Positions 25,826 to 37,223 of a DNA stretch of 64,000 nucleotides are shown piece after piece. The stretch is from assembly GCF_001638985.1 (NCBI RefSeq), contig NW_017265171.1, positions 248,001 to 312,000 on the forward strand. Direction: 5' to 3'. Source of the stretch: Phycomyces blakesleeanus NRRL 1555(-) (taxonomy: Eukaryota > Mucoromycota > Mucoromycetes > Mucorales > Phycomycetaceae). A model generated the notes under the pieces. That model was not told the DNA's origin. It did not search any database and worked only from the letters and a program-made list of their open reading frames with translations. A program made the position numbers and the translations under genes. Position 1 is the stretch's first letter. Every line of letters begins with the position of its first letter.

Positions 25826-28800
25826 TTAAGATGAATATGAGATGTGGGTACGGTGAGACAGGAGAGAGTTGATTTGATTGAAGTGAAAGAGAGAAGAAGA
25901 GTGAGAGTGATTATATTTAAAGATATTAAGGAAACTTTGATGGTTGAGTATTTGTGTTGGGTGAAGTTTGTTTGGTGTAGAAGCGGTTATTTAAAGATAT
26001 ACTAGAAGGTGGAAGCTTTGAAAATTATGTCTGATGGGATGGGGGGGCATTGGGATCGAAGAAGGTGTTGGAAGTATAAGCATATGAATGCTGTGTGTGT
26101 GCGAGAGTTGAAAGCCAGATTTGAGAATGGTGATATATGAGACCTTGGGCTTAGAGGAATATAATGTACGGTTTTGGAGTGTTGAAGTTTTATTATATGG
26201 CTATGATTTTGAGCTGTATCTTGTAGTGGTAATAAAAAAAAAGATACATTATGGTTGATGGTGTCAATTCTGATAGTATTTTGAAGTTGATGTTGGTAGT
26301 GTCAAAAAAAAGCGATATGTTATGGTTGCTGGTATTAGTTTTGATAGCATTCTGAAGTTGGTGCCGATTCCAGTAGATTTGTAAAGTCAATGTATGCATG
26401 GAGGTTTGACTGAGGATTCCCGAAATGAATGAGGTATGTAAAAAGAAGATTCAAGACATTGCTAAAAAAAAAAGATTTTTTTTTGTTTCTGTTGCGGCTC
26501 TGTTAAGGTTATTTCTGATATACAGTCCTCTCCGAACAGTATTGACTGAACACTAGACAGTATTTCAACCTTTGTATGGGTGGTAGTGTCACTGTGGATT
26601 GGCCTGCTATGTTTCTTTCTCTTATGGGTACACATAGGCTGTTTGCACCACAAATTGATAATTTTAGTCTACAAAAAGACTTTTGTAAGAAGCCGTAGAC
26701 TCTAATTTATCAGTGAGCATCTACACAGTCTACAAGAAGACGTAAAAAGCAAACCACCTTATACTCTATATTTTATTATGGCACAGTCAAGGTATTGGCA
26801 GAAAAGCTGGTGTGTGCGTCTTTATATAAAGAAAGACTGGGATTTATACAGTACACTTATACATCTTCGAGACAGGTATTTAACCCAAAAAAAGAAAAAA
26901 ATGCCCTGATAAATTTAAATTTTCCAAATATAGTACCGAGCCCGCAAAGATATCGACGAGAAATGCGTTGGTACCCACACCCTAAGATTGCGGGATCGAA
27001 ACTTCTTTTAACCGCATTTTAAATTTTTCAATTTTTTTATTTTTTCATTTTTTTCAATTTTTCATTTTTTTACTTCTTTACACCAATTTACTCTCATACT
27101 TTTAATAAATAGATTTGAAACAAAGACTTCAGGCATGCTATTTAATAGAACACATAAAAAGTATTCTATGTATTTTTCTTTTTTTTAAAGTCTAATATAG
27201 AATATTATAACATATATTACACAGCCATCCATTTTAAGAGTATCTGTCAATATCACTACCCTTTTTTTTTTTTTTTACTTTGTATATGTTTTGGGTTTTG
27301 TGCAGATGCTCCAATTAGTACTTTTTTGTATACATGATCATAGAGTTCTCTCTTGTATGTAAATACTATACATTTGTTTCAAGACAAAATCTTACCGAGT
27401 TTTGAATATACTAAAAGAAAGCTTTTTGAAGTCGGATCGAATAGTATATTTTAATTCAAGGTACACAGTGTTAGATAAGATTTAGATATGTGCCACCATT
27501 AAATAAATTGTCCAAGAACGGATCAAAACTCGACTTAATAAGTGTAGATTTTTGCACAGCTGGTAGGTTAATCCAGTTCTTACTAAGTAGCAGAAGAAAA
27601 ATTAAGTGTCTAATATATTGTCTAAGAATATTAAACTAATATACAATCCGATTGATACACATTTCTGTTTGCATAAGTGTACCCAGTTTTTTAATCCAAA
27701 TAATGGGTTATATATATATATATTCTGAAGATATGGTCTCCACCTTTAATATCTGATTTGAATGACAAAGAAGGTCTCGCAGCCTCAAATATATGCCTAC
27801 TAATATATAATATTTAATAAAGAATAATACTTTAAAAGAATAAAATTTCAATTGGTATATATTAATGCTGTAAAGTTGCAAAAACCGAAGCTAATATCAA
27901 ATTAACGTGGAGTAAATTTGATTAAAGACCATTGATTCTTTCAATATACTCATACAACAAGCTCTACAGCTATAAAATCTTTAGGATCGTGTCCTTATAA
28001 AATCTGTCTATATAATTGATGTAATAAACATTTATGGAAATCAGTCATTTTGTCTCAGCTAAAATGTTTTAAGGAGTGCATGTATATTTGACATGATGAC
28101 TTCAGCACTTCCCACAGCCCTCAATCAAAAAGTATATCAATAGTGCAAAAGTGCGCAGCAAATTTTTCTCTCTTTTACCTCTTTCCCACACTTTCCGCCT
28201 GGTCCAAAAGATAAGTATCTTTTTCTTCTTTGCCTTTCTACTAGAATATATCTAACCATCTACTTTGCTAGCAGCGACGAGTTTCCGTGTTTCTGTCCAT
28301 GGGGTTTTCGTGCCTCCGTACTCTTTCGGTAAGCTCTTTTTTTTTCTTTTACTAAGCTTTATCTAAATATTCATTCTTTAGATGGGTGTATACACACCGG
28401 TATATGTCTGTTTGCGGAGCTGTGGGGAGTGAGCAATTGTTCCCTGTGGTAAAAAAAAGAGTTAAACCCTTTACTGAAGCTCTTTGGGTAAGCTCAATAT
28501 TATATTCTGTACTCTACTCAACATTTACTAACTATGTTTTTTTTTAGGTGGGAGTATATACGCACCGGTATATATTTCTATTTAAAGTAGCTATAGCGTC
28601 AGGCATGGAGGCCTTTGGGTAAGTTCCTTATTAATACTATTACTATATCAGACTTTGACTAACAATCTATTTAGATATTGTGTTAGCCAACCGACGATCA
28701 AGCCGTATACCAAGTAAGCCAGACCTACACGGACGTTTCGTTTCCGTTGTAGAGAAGTTTCCAGGCCAGACCTACGAGTGGTATTGCGCGAATGCGCTCG

Positions 28801-30365
28801 TACTGTGTCTTCAGTGGTTCGCTGCTGATTACATAGCAATTTTTCGAAGTTGCACAAGTGTCTGGCAAGGCGGTTTTAGTGTGCGCGATGCGACTTTAGT
28901 CGATACTCTAGAGAGTGTAGCTTGCTGGAAGGTGTAGGCTGACGCGCAGCGCTGCCTTCTGGCTTGAATTTGCTCTCCACACCACTCTCAACATGGAGGA
29001 AAATAGTTGCCTATGAAGTGTTGTTCTACATAGGGTGAAACTGCCAGTCCTATGATGATCTAGGAGTTTCGTTCCTAGATTGTCCCCCTTCGTATATACT
29101 AGACCTACAGGAGACGTACGCACGCACGTTCTTTTGTATCGTGTCTACAGTCTTTGTTACTGTAACACTGGCAATTCTTGCGATTGCGAACGGCACTTTG
29201 TGCTCTAGTAGTATGACCATTAATTGCGCGAGAGTCTAGGGATTTGGTTCTTGTGTGTGTGCTGGTGCAAGCCAGTGCTTAAGAGAGAAGAAGCCAGCTA
29301 TGAGAGTGAATGCTGACGTGCAGCGCTGCAGGATGGCTGGTAGAGACTCTCCACACTACCCTTGGCATGGAGGAAGATAAGTTCCTATGAAGTGTCAGTT
29401 GCTATAGGGTATGACCAATGAAGTATTTTCCACCGGGCGTTTCGTTCCCAGGTGGCGCGCGTTCTTTTCTAGACCTACAAGAAGTCATTGCACGGAATGT
29501 ACTCTTGTACTGTGTCTTCAGTGGTTCGCTGCTGATGTACATAGCAATTTTTTAAATTGCATAAGTGTCTAGCCGAGTTGGTTCTTGTGTGCGCGATGCG
29601 GTTGCGGTGTCAGCCGATACTCTAGAGAAAGCTAGCTGGTTGTAAAGGTGTAGGCTGACGTGCAGCGCTGCCTGAGCACTGGTTATCTTTCTCCACACTA
29701 CCTTTGTCACTATTGAGGAGATTCTGTCTCCGAGGAAATACTGGCATCAAAAGGTAAAACCAGCAGATTTCTTTATCTCTCTGGGCGTTTAGTTCCCAGA
29801 TGGGACCCCATTTCTTTCTAGACCTACAAGGGGACATTGCACGGAATGCACCTTTGTACATTGCAAGTATTTATACTTGCGCCAAGTGTCTAGCCGAGCT
29901 AGTTTGTCGTGCGTTTGATGCAGTTGCGGTTGCCAATTCGTACTTCAGAGAAAGATGGTTAGTTGAGAGGGTGTAGGCTGACGTGCAGCGCTGCCTGATC
30001 ACTAGCTGTCGATCTCCGCACCACCCTTAACATGGAGGAAGATAAGTTCCTGTGAAGTGTTATTGTTCAAAGGGTAAACTAGTTCATTTTCCCTCCCCGC
30101 TGTCAGATCAGGTCTTCGTCCTGGGGAGGACGGATCTACTTTTATAAGTAGTGAACTAAGAATCTGACATAATTTTTTTTCTCGTTTTTTTTTTGCTAAT
30201 AAATATAATATATTATTTAGCCTTGATTTTAATTTTTTTTTATTAATAAAAACCAAATCTTTCTAAACCATTTCAATTGAGTTCTATTTTAACAATGATT
30301 GTGATAAGCATTTTCCTATTAATAACAGCTAGATATGTATAATAATTTAATTAATTAAAAAGACA
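25826..30365 (+). repeat. 4,540-bp tandem repeat, copy 1
   Basis: Begins ATTAAGATGAATATGAG; the same start recurs at 30366 and 37224. The first 2.4 kb is AT-rich and includes two related segments of about 75 bp near 26220-26370 and a run of short pyrimidine tracts. The last 2 kb contains three spliceosomal-type introns and a less AT-rich block of subrepeats. Comparing line by line I found no difference from copy 2 over the shared 4.1 kb. Confidence 0.93.
28270..30170 (+). ncRNA. Candidate spliced, structured non-coding RNA (copy 1)
   Basis: Three introns have GT..AG ends and fungal branch points: 28329-28381 (TTTACTAAG), 28488-28547 (TTTACTAAC) and 28619-28674 (GACTAAC). Exon B (28382-28487) and exon C (28548-28618) are diverged duplicates: both begin with a variant of GTGGGAGTATATACGCACCG and end CTTTGG before the donor. 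Exon D then runs through four to five imperfect subrepeats of about 330-370 bp. Each subrepeat has a palindrome GCAGCGCTGC and a hairpin with apical loop CGTTTCGTT. Stems differ but pair: 28725-28752, 29057-29081, 29430-29455, 29780-29800, and a longer related one at 30092-30129. Reading frames in exon D are short and not conserved between subrepeats. Transcription is inferred; orientation comes from the introns. Confidence 0.5.
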
Positions 30366-33300
30366 TTAAGATGAATATGAGATGTGGGTACGGTGAGACA
30401 GGAGAGAGTTGATTTGATTGAAGTGAAAGAGAGAAGAAGAGTGAGAGTGATTATATTTAAAGATATTAAGGAAACTTTGATGGTTGAGTATTTGTGTTGG
30501 GTGAAGTTTGTTTGGTGTAGAAGCGGTTATTTAAAGATATACTAGAAGGTGGAAGCTTTGAAAATTATGTCTGATGGGATGGGGGGGCATTGGGATCGAA
30601 GAAGGTGTTGGAAGTATAAGCATATGAATGCTGTGTGTGTGCGAGAGTTGAAAGCCAGATTTGAGAATGGTGATATATGAGACCTTGGGCTTAGAGGAAT
30701 ATAATGTACGGTTTTGGAGTGTTGAAGTTTTATTATATGGCTATGATTTTGAGCTGTATCTTGTAGTGGTAATAAAAAAAAAGATACATTATGGTTGATG
30801 GTGTCAATTCTGATAGTATTTTGAAGTTGATGTTGGTAGTGTCAAAAAAAAGCGATATGTTATGGTTGCTGGTATTAGTTTTGATAGCATTCTGAAGTTG
30901 GTGCCGATTCCAGTAGATTTGTAAAGTCAATGTATGCATGGAGGTTTGACTGAGGATTCCCGAAATGAATGAGGTATGTAAAAAGAAGATTCAAGACATT
31001 GCTAAAAAAAAAAGATTTTTTTTTGTTTCTGTTGCGGCTCTGTTAAGGTTATTTCTGATATACAGTCCTCTCCGAACAGTATTGACTGAACACTAGACAG
31101 TATTTCAACCTTTGTATGGGTGGTAGTGTCACTGTGGATTGGCCTGCTATGTTTCTTTCTCTTATGGGTACACATAGGCTGTTTGCACCACAAATTGATA
31201 ATTTTAGTCTACAAAAAGACTTTTGTAAGAAGCCGTAGACTCTAATTTATCAGTGAGCATCTACACAGTCTACAAGAAGACGTAAAAAGCAAACCACCTT
31301 ATACTCTATATTTTATTATGGCACAGTCAAGGTATTGGCAGAAAAGCTGGTGTGTGCGTCTTTATATAAAGAAAGACTGGGATTTATACAGTACACTTAT
31401 ACATCTTCGAGACAGGTATTTAACCCAAAAAAAGAAAAAAATGCCCTGATAAATTTAAATTTTCCAAATATAGTACCGAGCCCGCAAAGATATCGACGAG
31501 AAATGCGTTGGTACCCACACCCTAAGATTGCGGGATCGAAACTTCTTTTAACCGCATTTTAAATTTTTCAATTTTTTTATTTTTTCATTTTTTTCAATTT
31601 TTCATTTTTTTACTTCTTTACACCAATTTACTCTCATACTTTTAATAAATAGATTTGAAACAAAGACTTCAGGCATGCTATTTAATAGAACACATAAAAA
31701 GTATTCTATGTATTTTTCTTTTTTTTAAAGTCTAATATAGAATATTATAACATATATTACACAGCCATCCATTTTAAGAGTATCTGTCAATATCACTACC
31801 CTTTTTTTTTTTTTTTACTTTGTATATGTTTTGGGTTTTGTGCAGATGCTCCAATTAGTACTTTTTTGTATACATGATCATAGAGTTCTCTCTTGTATGT
31901 AAATACTATACATTTGTTTCAAGACAAAATCTTACCGAGTTTTGAATATACTAAAAGAAAGCTTTTTGAAGTCGGATCGAATAGTATATTTTAATTCAAG
32001 GTACACAGTGTTAGATAAGATTTAGATATGTGCCACCATTAAATAAATTGTCCAAGAACGGATCAAAACTCGACTTAATAAGTGTAGATTTTTGCACAGC
32101 TGGTAGGTTAATCCAGTTCTTACTAAGTAGCAGAAGAAAAATTAAGTGTCTAATATATTGTCTAAGAATATTAAACTAATATACAATCCGATTGATACAC
32201 ATTTCTGTTTGCATAAGTGTACCCAGTTTTTTAATCCAAATAATGGGTTATATATATATATATTCTGAAGATATGGTCTCCACCTTTAATATCTGATTTG
32301 AATGACAAAGAAGGTCTCGCAGCCTCAAATATATGCCTACTAATATATAATATTTAATAAAGAATAATACTTTAAAAGAATAAAATTTCAATTGGTATAT
32401 ATTAATGCTGTAAAGTTGCAAAAACCGAAGCTAATATCAAATTAACGTGGAGTAAATTTGATTAAAGACCATTGATTCTTTCAATATACTCATACAACAA
32501 GCTCTACAGCTATAAAATCTTTAGGATCGTGTCCTTATAAAATCTGTCTATATAATTGATGTAATAAACATTTATGGAAATCAGTCATTTTGTCTCAGCT
32601 AAAATGTTTTAAGGAGTGCATGTATATTTGACATGATGACTTCAGCACTTCCCACAGCCCTCAATCAAAAAGTATATCAATAGTGCAAAAGTGCGCAGCA
32701 AATTTTTCTCTCTTTTACCTCTTTCCCACACTTTCCGCCTGGTCCAAAAGATAAGTATCTTTTTCTTCTTTGCCTTTCTACTAGAATATATCTAACCATC
32801 TACTTTGCTAGCAGCGACGAGTTTCCGTGTTTCTGTCCATGGGGTTTTCGTGCCTCCGTACTCTTTCGGTAAGCTCTTTTTTTTTCTTTTACTAAGCTTT
32901 ATCTAAATATTCATTCTTTAGATGGGTGTATACACACCGGTATATGTCTGTTTGCGGAGCTGTGGGGAGTGAGCAATTGTTCCCTGTGGTAAAAAAAAGA
33001 GTTAAACCCTTTACTGAAGCTCTTTGGGTAAGCTCAATATTATATTCTGTACTCTACTCAACATTTACTAACTATGTTTTTTTTTAGGTGGGAGTATATA
33101 CGCACCGGTATATATTTCTATTTAAAGTAGCTATAGCGTCAGGCATGGAGGCCTTTGGGTAAGTTCCTTATTAATACTATTACTATATCAGACTTTGACT
33201 AACAATCTATTTAGATATTGTGTTAGCCAACCGACGATCAAGCCGTATACCAAGTAAGCCAGACCTACACGGACGTTTCGTTTCCGTTGTAGAGAAGTTT

Positions 33301-34497
33301 CCAGGCCAGACCTACGAGTGGTATTGCGCGAATGCGCTCGTACTGTGTCTTCAGTGGTTCGCTGCTGATTACATAGCAATTTTTCGAAGTTGCACAAGTG
33401 TCTGGCAAGGCGGTTTTAGTGTGCGCGATGCGACTTTAGTCGATACTCTAGAGAGTGTAGCTTGCTGGAAGGTGTAGGCTGACGCGCAGCGCTGCCTTCT
33501 GGCTTGAATTTGCTCTCCACACCACTCTCAACATGGAGGAAAATAGTTGCCTATGAAGTGTTGTTCTACATAGGGTGAAACTGCCAGTCCTATGATGATC
33601 TAGGAGTTTCGTTCCTAGATTGTCCCCCTTCGTATATACTAGACCTACAGGAGACGTACGCACGCACGTTCTTTTGTATCGTGTCTACAGTCTTTGTTAC
33701 TGTAACACTGGCAATTCTTGCGATTGCGAACGGCACTTTGTGCTCTAGTAGTATGACCATTAATTGCGCGAGAGTCTAGGGATTTGGTTCTTGTGTGTGT
33801 GCTGGTGCAAGCCAGTGCTTAAGAGAGAAGAAGCCAGCTATGAGAGTGAATGCTGACGTGCAGCGCTGCAGGATGGCTGGTAGAGACTCTCCACACTACC
33901 CTTGGCATGGAGGAAGATAAGTTCCTATGAAGTGTCAGTTGCTATAGGGTATGACCAATGAAGTATTTTCCACCGGGCGTTTCGTTCCCAGGTGGCGCGC
34001 GTTCTTTTCTAGACCTACAAGAAGTCATTGCACGGAATGTACTCTTGTACTGTGTCTTCAGTGGTTCGCTGCTGATGTACATAGCAATTTTTTAAATTGC
34101 ATAAGTGTCTAGCCGAGTTGGTTCTTGTGTGCGCGATGCGGTTGCGGTGTCAGCCGATACTCTAGAGAAAGCTAGCTGGTTGTAAAGGTGTAGGCTGACG
34201 TGCAGCGCTGCCTGAGCACTGGTTATCTTTCTCCACACTACCTTTGTCACTATTGAGGAGATTCTGTCTCCGAGGAAATACTGGCATCAAAAGGTAAAAC
34301 CAGCAGATTTCTTTATCTCTCTGGGCGTTTAGTTCCCAGATGGGACCCCATTTCTTTCTAGACCTACAAGGGGACATTGCACGGAATGCACCTTTGTACA
34401 TTGCAAGTATTTATACTTGCGCCAAGTGTCTAGCCGAGCTAGTTTGTCGTGCGTTTGATGCAGTTGCGGTTGCCAATTCGTACTTCAGAGAAAGATG
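30366..34497 (+). repeat. 4,540-bp tandem repeat, copy 2 (cut by an assembly gap)
   Basis: Follows copy 1 directly with the same start and the same content displaced by 4,540 bp. It is interrupted by unknown bases before its last subrepeat. Confidence 0.93.
32810..34497 (+). ncRNA. Candidate spliced, structured non-coding RNA (copy 2, 3' end missing)
   Basis: The same three introns and hairpin-bearing subrepeats as copy 1, displaced by 4,540 bp. The final subrepeat is lost in the gap. Confidence 0.48.
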
Positions 34498-34597
34498 NNN
34501 NNNNNNNNNNNNNNNNNNNNNNNNNNNNNNNNNNNNNNNNNNNNNNNNNNNNNNNNNNNNNNNNNNNNNNNNNNNNNNNNNNNNNNNNNNNNNNNNN
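34498..34597. other. Assembly gap of 100 N
   Basis: Exactly 100 N, the conventional size for a gap of unknown length, inside a high-identity tandem array. The true number of units is therefore unknown. Confidence 0.99.
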
Positions 34598-37223
34598 CCA
34601 CCTTTAATATCTGATTTGAATGACAAAGAAGGTCTCGCAGCCTCAAATATATGCCTACTAATATACAATATTTAATAAAGAATAATACTTTAAAAGAATA
34701 AAATTTCAATTAGTATATATTAATGCTGTAAAGTTACAAAAACCGAAGCTAATATCAAATTAACGTGGAGTAAATTTGATTAAAGACCATCGATTCTTTC
34801 AATATACTCATACAACAAGCTCTACAGCTATAAAATCTTTAGGATCGTGTCCTTATTAAATCTGTCTATATAATTGATGTAATAAACATTTATGGAAATC
34901 AGTCATTTTGTCTCAGCTAAAATGTTTTAAGGAGTGTATGCATATTTGACATGATGACTTCAGCACTTCCCACAGCCCTCAATCAAAAAGTATATCAATA
35001 GTGCAAAAGTGCGCAGCAAATTTTTCTCTCTTTTACCTCTTTCCCACACTTTCCGCCTGGTCCAAAAGATAAGTATCTTCTTCTTCTTTGCCTTTCTACT
35101 AGAATATATCTAACCATCTACTTTGCTAGCAGCGACGAGTGTCCGTGTTTCTGTCCATGGGGTTTTCGTGCCTCCGTACTCTTTCGGTAAGCTCTTTTTT
35201 TTCTTTTACTAAGCTTTATCTAAATATTCATTCTTTAGATGGGTGTATACACACCGGTATATGTCTGTTTGCGGAGCTGTGGGGAGTGAGCAATCGTTCC
35301 CTGTGGTAAAAAAAAGAGTTAAACCCTTTACTGAAGCTCTTTGGGTAAGCTCAATATTATATTCTGTACTCTACTCAACATTTACTAACTATGTTTTTTT
35401 TTCAGGTGGGAGTATATACGCACCGGTATATATTTCTATTTGAAGTAGCTATAGAGTCAGGCATGGAGGCCTTTGGGTAAGTTCCTTATTAATACTATTA
35501 CTATATCAGACTTTGACTAACAATCTATTTAGATATTGTGTTAGCCAACCGACGATCAAGCTGTATACCAAGTAAGCCAGACCTACACGGACGTTTCGTT
35601 TCCGTTGTAGAGAAGTTTCCAGGCCAGACCTACGAGTGGTATTGCGCGAATGCGCTCGTACTGTGTCTTCAGTGGTTCGCTGCTGATTACATAGCAATTT
35701 TTCGAAGTTGCACAAGTGTCTGGCAAGGCGGTTTTAGTGTGCGCGATGCGACTTTAGTCGATACTCTAGAGAGTGTAGCTTGCTGGAAGGTGTAGGCTGA
35801 CGCGCAGCGCTGCCTTCTGGCTTGAATTTGCTCTCCACACCACTCTCAACATGGAGGAAAATAGTTGCCTATGAAGTGTTGTTCTACATAGGGTGAAACC
35901 GCCAGTCCTATGACGATCTAGGAGTTTCGTTCCTAGATTGTCCCCCTTCGTATATACTAGACCTACAGGAGACGTACGCACGCACGTTCTTTTGTATCGT
36001 GTCTACAGTCTTTGTTACTGTAACACTGGCGATTCTTGCGATTGCGAACGGCACTTTGTGCTCTAGTAGTATGACCATTAATTGCGCGAGAGTCTAGGGA
36101 TTTGGTTCTTGTGTGTGTGCTGGTGCAAGCCAGTGCTTAAGAGAGAAGAAGCCAGCTATGAGAGTGAATGCTGACGTGCAGCGCTGCAGGATGGCTGGTA
36201 GAGACTCTCCACACTACCCTTGGCATGGAGGAAGATAAGTTCCTATGAAGTGTCAGTTGCTATAGGGTATGACCAATGAAGTATTTTCCACCGGGCGTTT
36301 CGTTCCCAGGTGGCGCGCGTTCTTTTCTAGACCTACAAGAAGTCATTGCACGGAATGTACTCTTGTACTGTGTCTTCAGTGGTTCGCTGCTGATGTACAT
36401 AGCAATTTTTTAAATTGCATAAGTGTCTAGCCGAGTTGGTTCTTGTGTGCGCGATGCGGTTGCGGTGTCAGCCGATACTCTAGAGAAAGCTAGCTGGTTG
36501 TAAAGGTGTAGGCTGACGTGCAGCGCTGCCTGAGCACTGGTTATCTTTCTCCACACTACCTTTGTCACTATTGAGGAGATTTTGTCTCCGAGGAAATACT
36601 GGCGTCAAAAGGTAAAACCAACAGATTCCTTTATCTCTCTGGGCGTTTAGTTCCCAGATGGGACCCCATTTCTTTCTAGACCTACAAGGGGACATTGCAC
36701 GGAATGCACCTTTGTACATTGCAAGTATTTATACTTGCGCCAAGTGTCTAGCCGAGCTAGTTTGTTGTGCGTTTGATGCAGTTGCGGTTGCCAATTCGTA
36801 CTTCAGAGAAAGATGGTTAGTTGAGAGGGTGTAGGCTGACGTGCAGCGCTGCCTGATCACTAGCTGTCGATCTCCGCACCACCCTTAACATGGAGGAAGA
36901 TAAGTTCCTGTGAAGTGTTATTGTTCAAAGGGTAAACTAGTTCATTTTCCCTCCCCGCTGTCAGATCAGGTCTTCGTCCTGGGGAGGACGGATCTACTTT
37001 TATAAGTAGTGAACTAAGAATCTGACATTATTTTTTTTTCTCGTTTTTTTTTGCTAATAAATATAATATATTCTTTAGCCTTGACTTTAATTTTTTTTAT
37101 TAATAAAAACCAAATCTTTTTAAACCATTCCAATTGAGCTCTATTTTAACAATGATTGTAATAAGCATTTCCCTATTAATAAAAGCTAGATATGTATGTA
37201 ATAATTTAATTGATTAAAAAGAC
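34598..37223 (+). repeat. 4,540-bp tandem repeat, copy 3 (5' part missing in gap)
   Basis: Starts at the position equivalent to 27740 of copy 1 and ends at the unit boundary. It differs from copies 1 and 2 at scattered single bases, roughly one per hundred by eye, so it is an older or separately evolving copy. Confidence 0.93.
35128..37028 (+). ncRNA. Candidate spliced, structured non-coding RNA (copy 3)
   Basis: Introns equivalent to copy 1 begin at 35187 and follow with the same donors, branch points and acceptors; one acceptor reads TTTCAG in place of TTTTAG. Hairpin stems are retained. Substitutions lie mainly outside the paired segments I checked. Confidence 0.48.

Noticed and set aside
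26940..27010. Possible SINE or tRNA-like B box (GCGGGATCGAAAC) inside the 4.54-kb unit
   Set aside because: No matching A box at the right distance and no tRNA fold; kept only as part of the repeat.
28680..28937. 85-codon open frame in exon D of the 4.54-kb unit
   Set aside because: Identical in the copies because the DNA is identical, not conserved between subrepeats, no recognisable motif, and it overlaps covarying hairpins.
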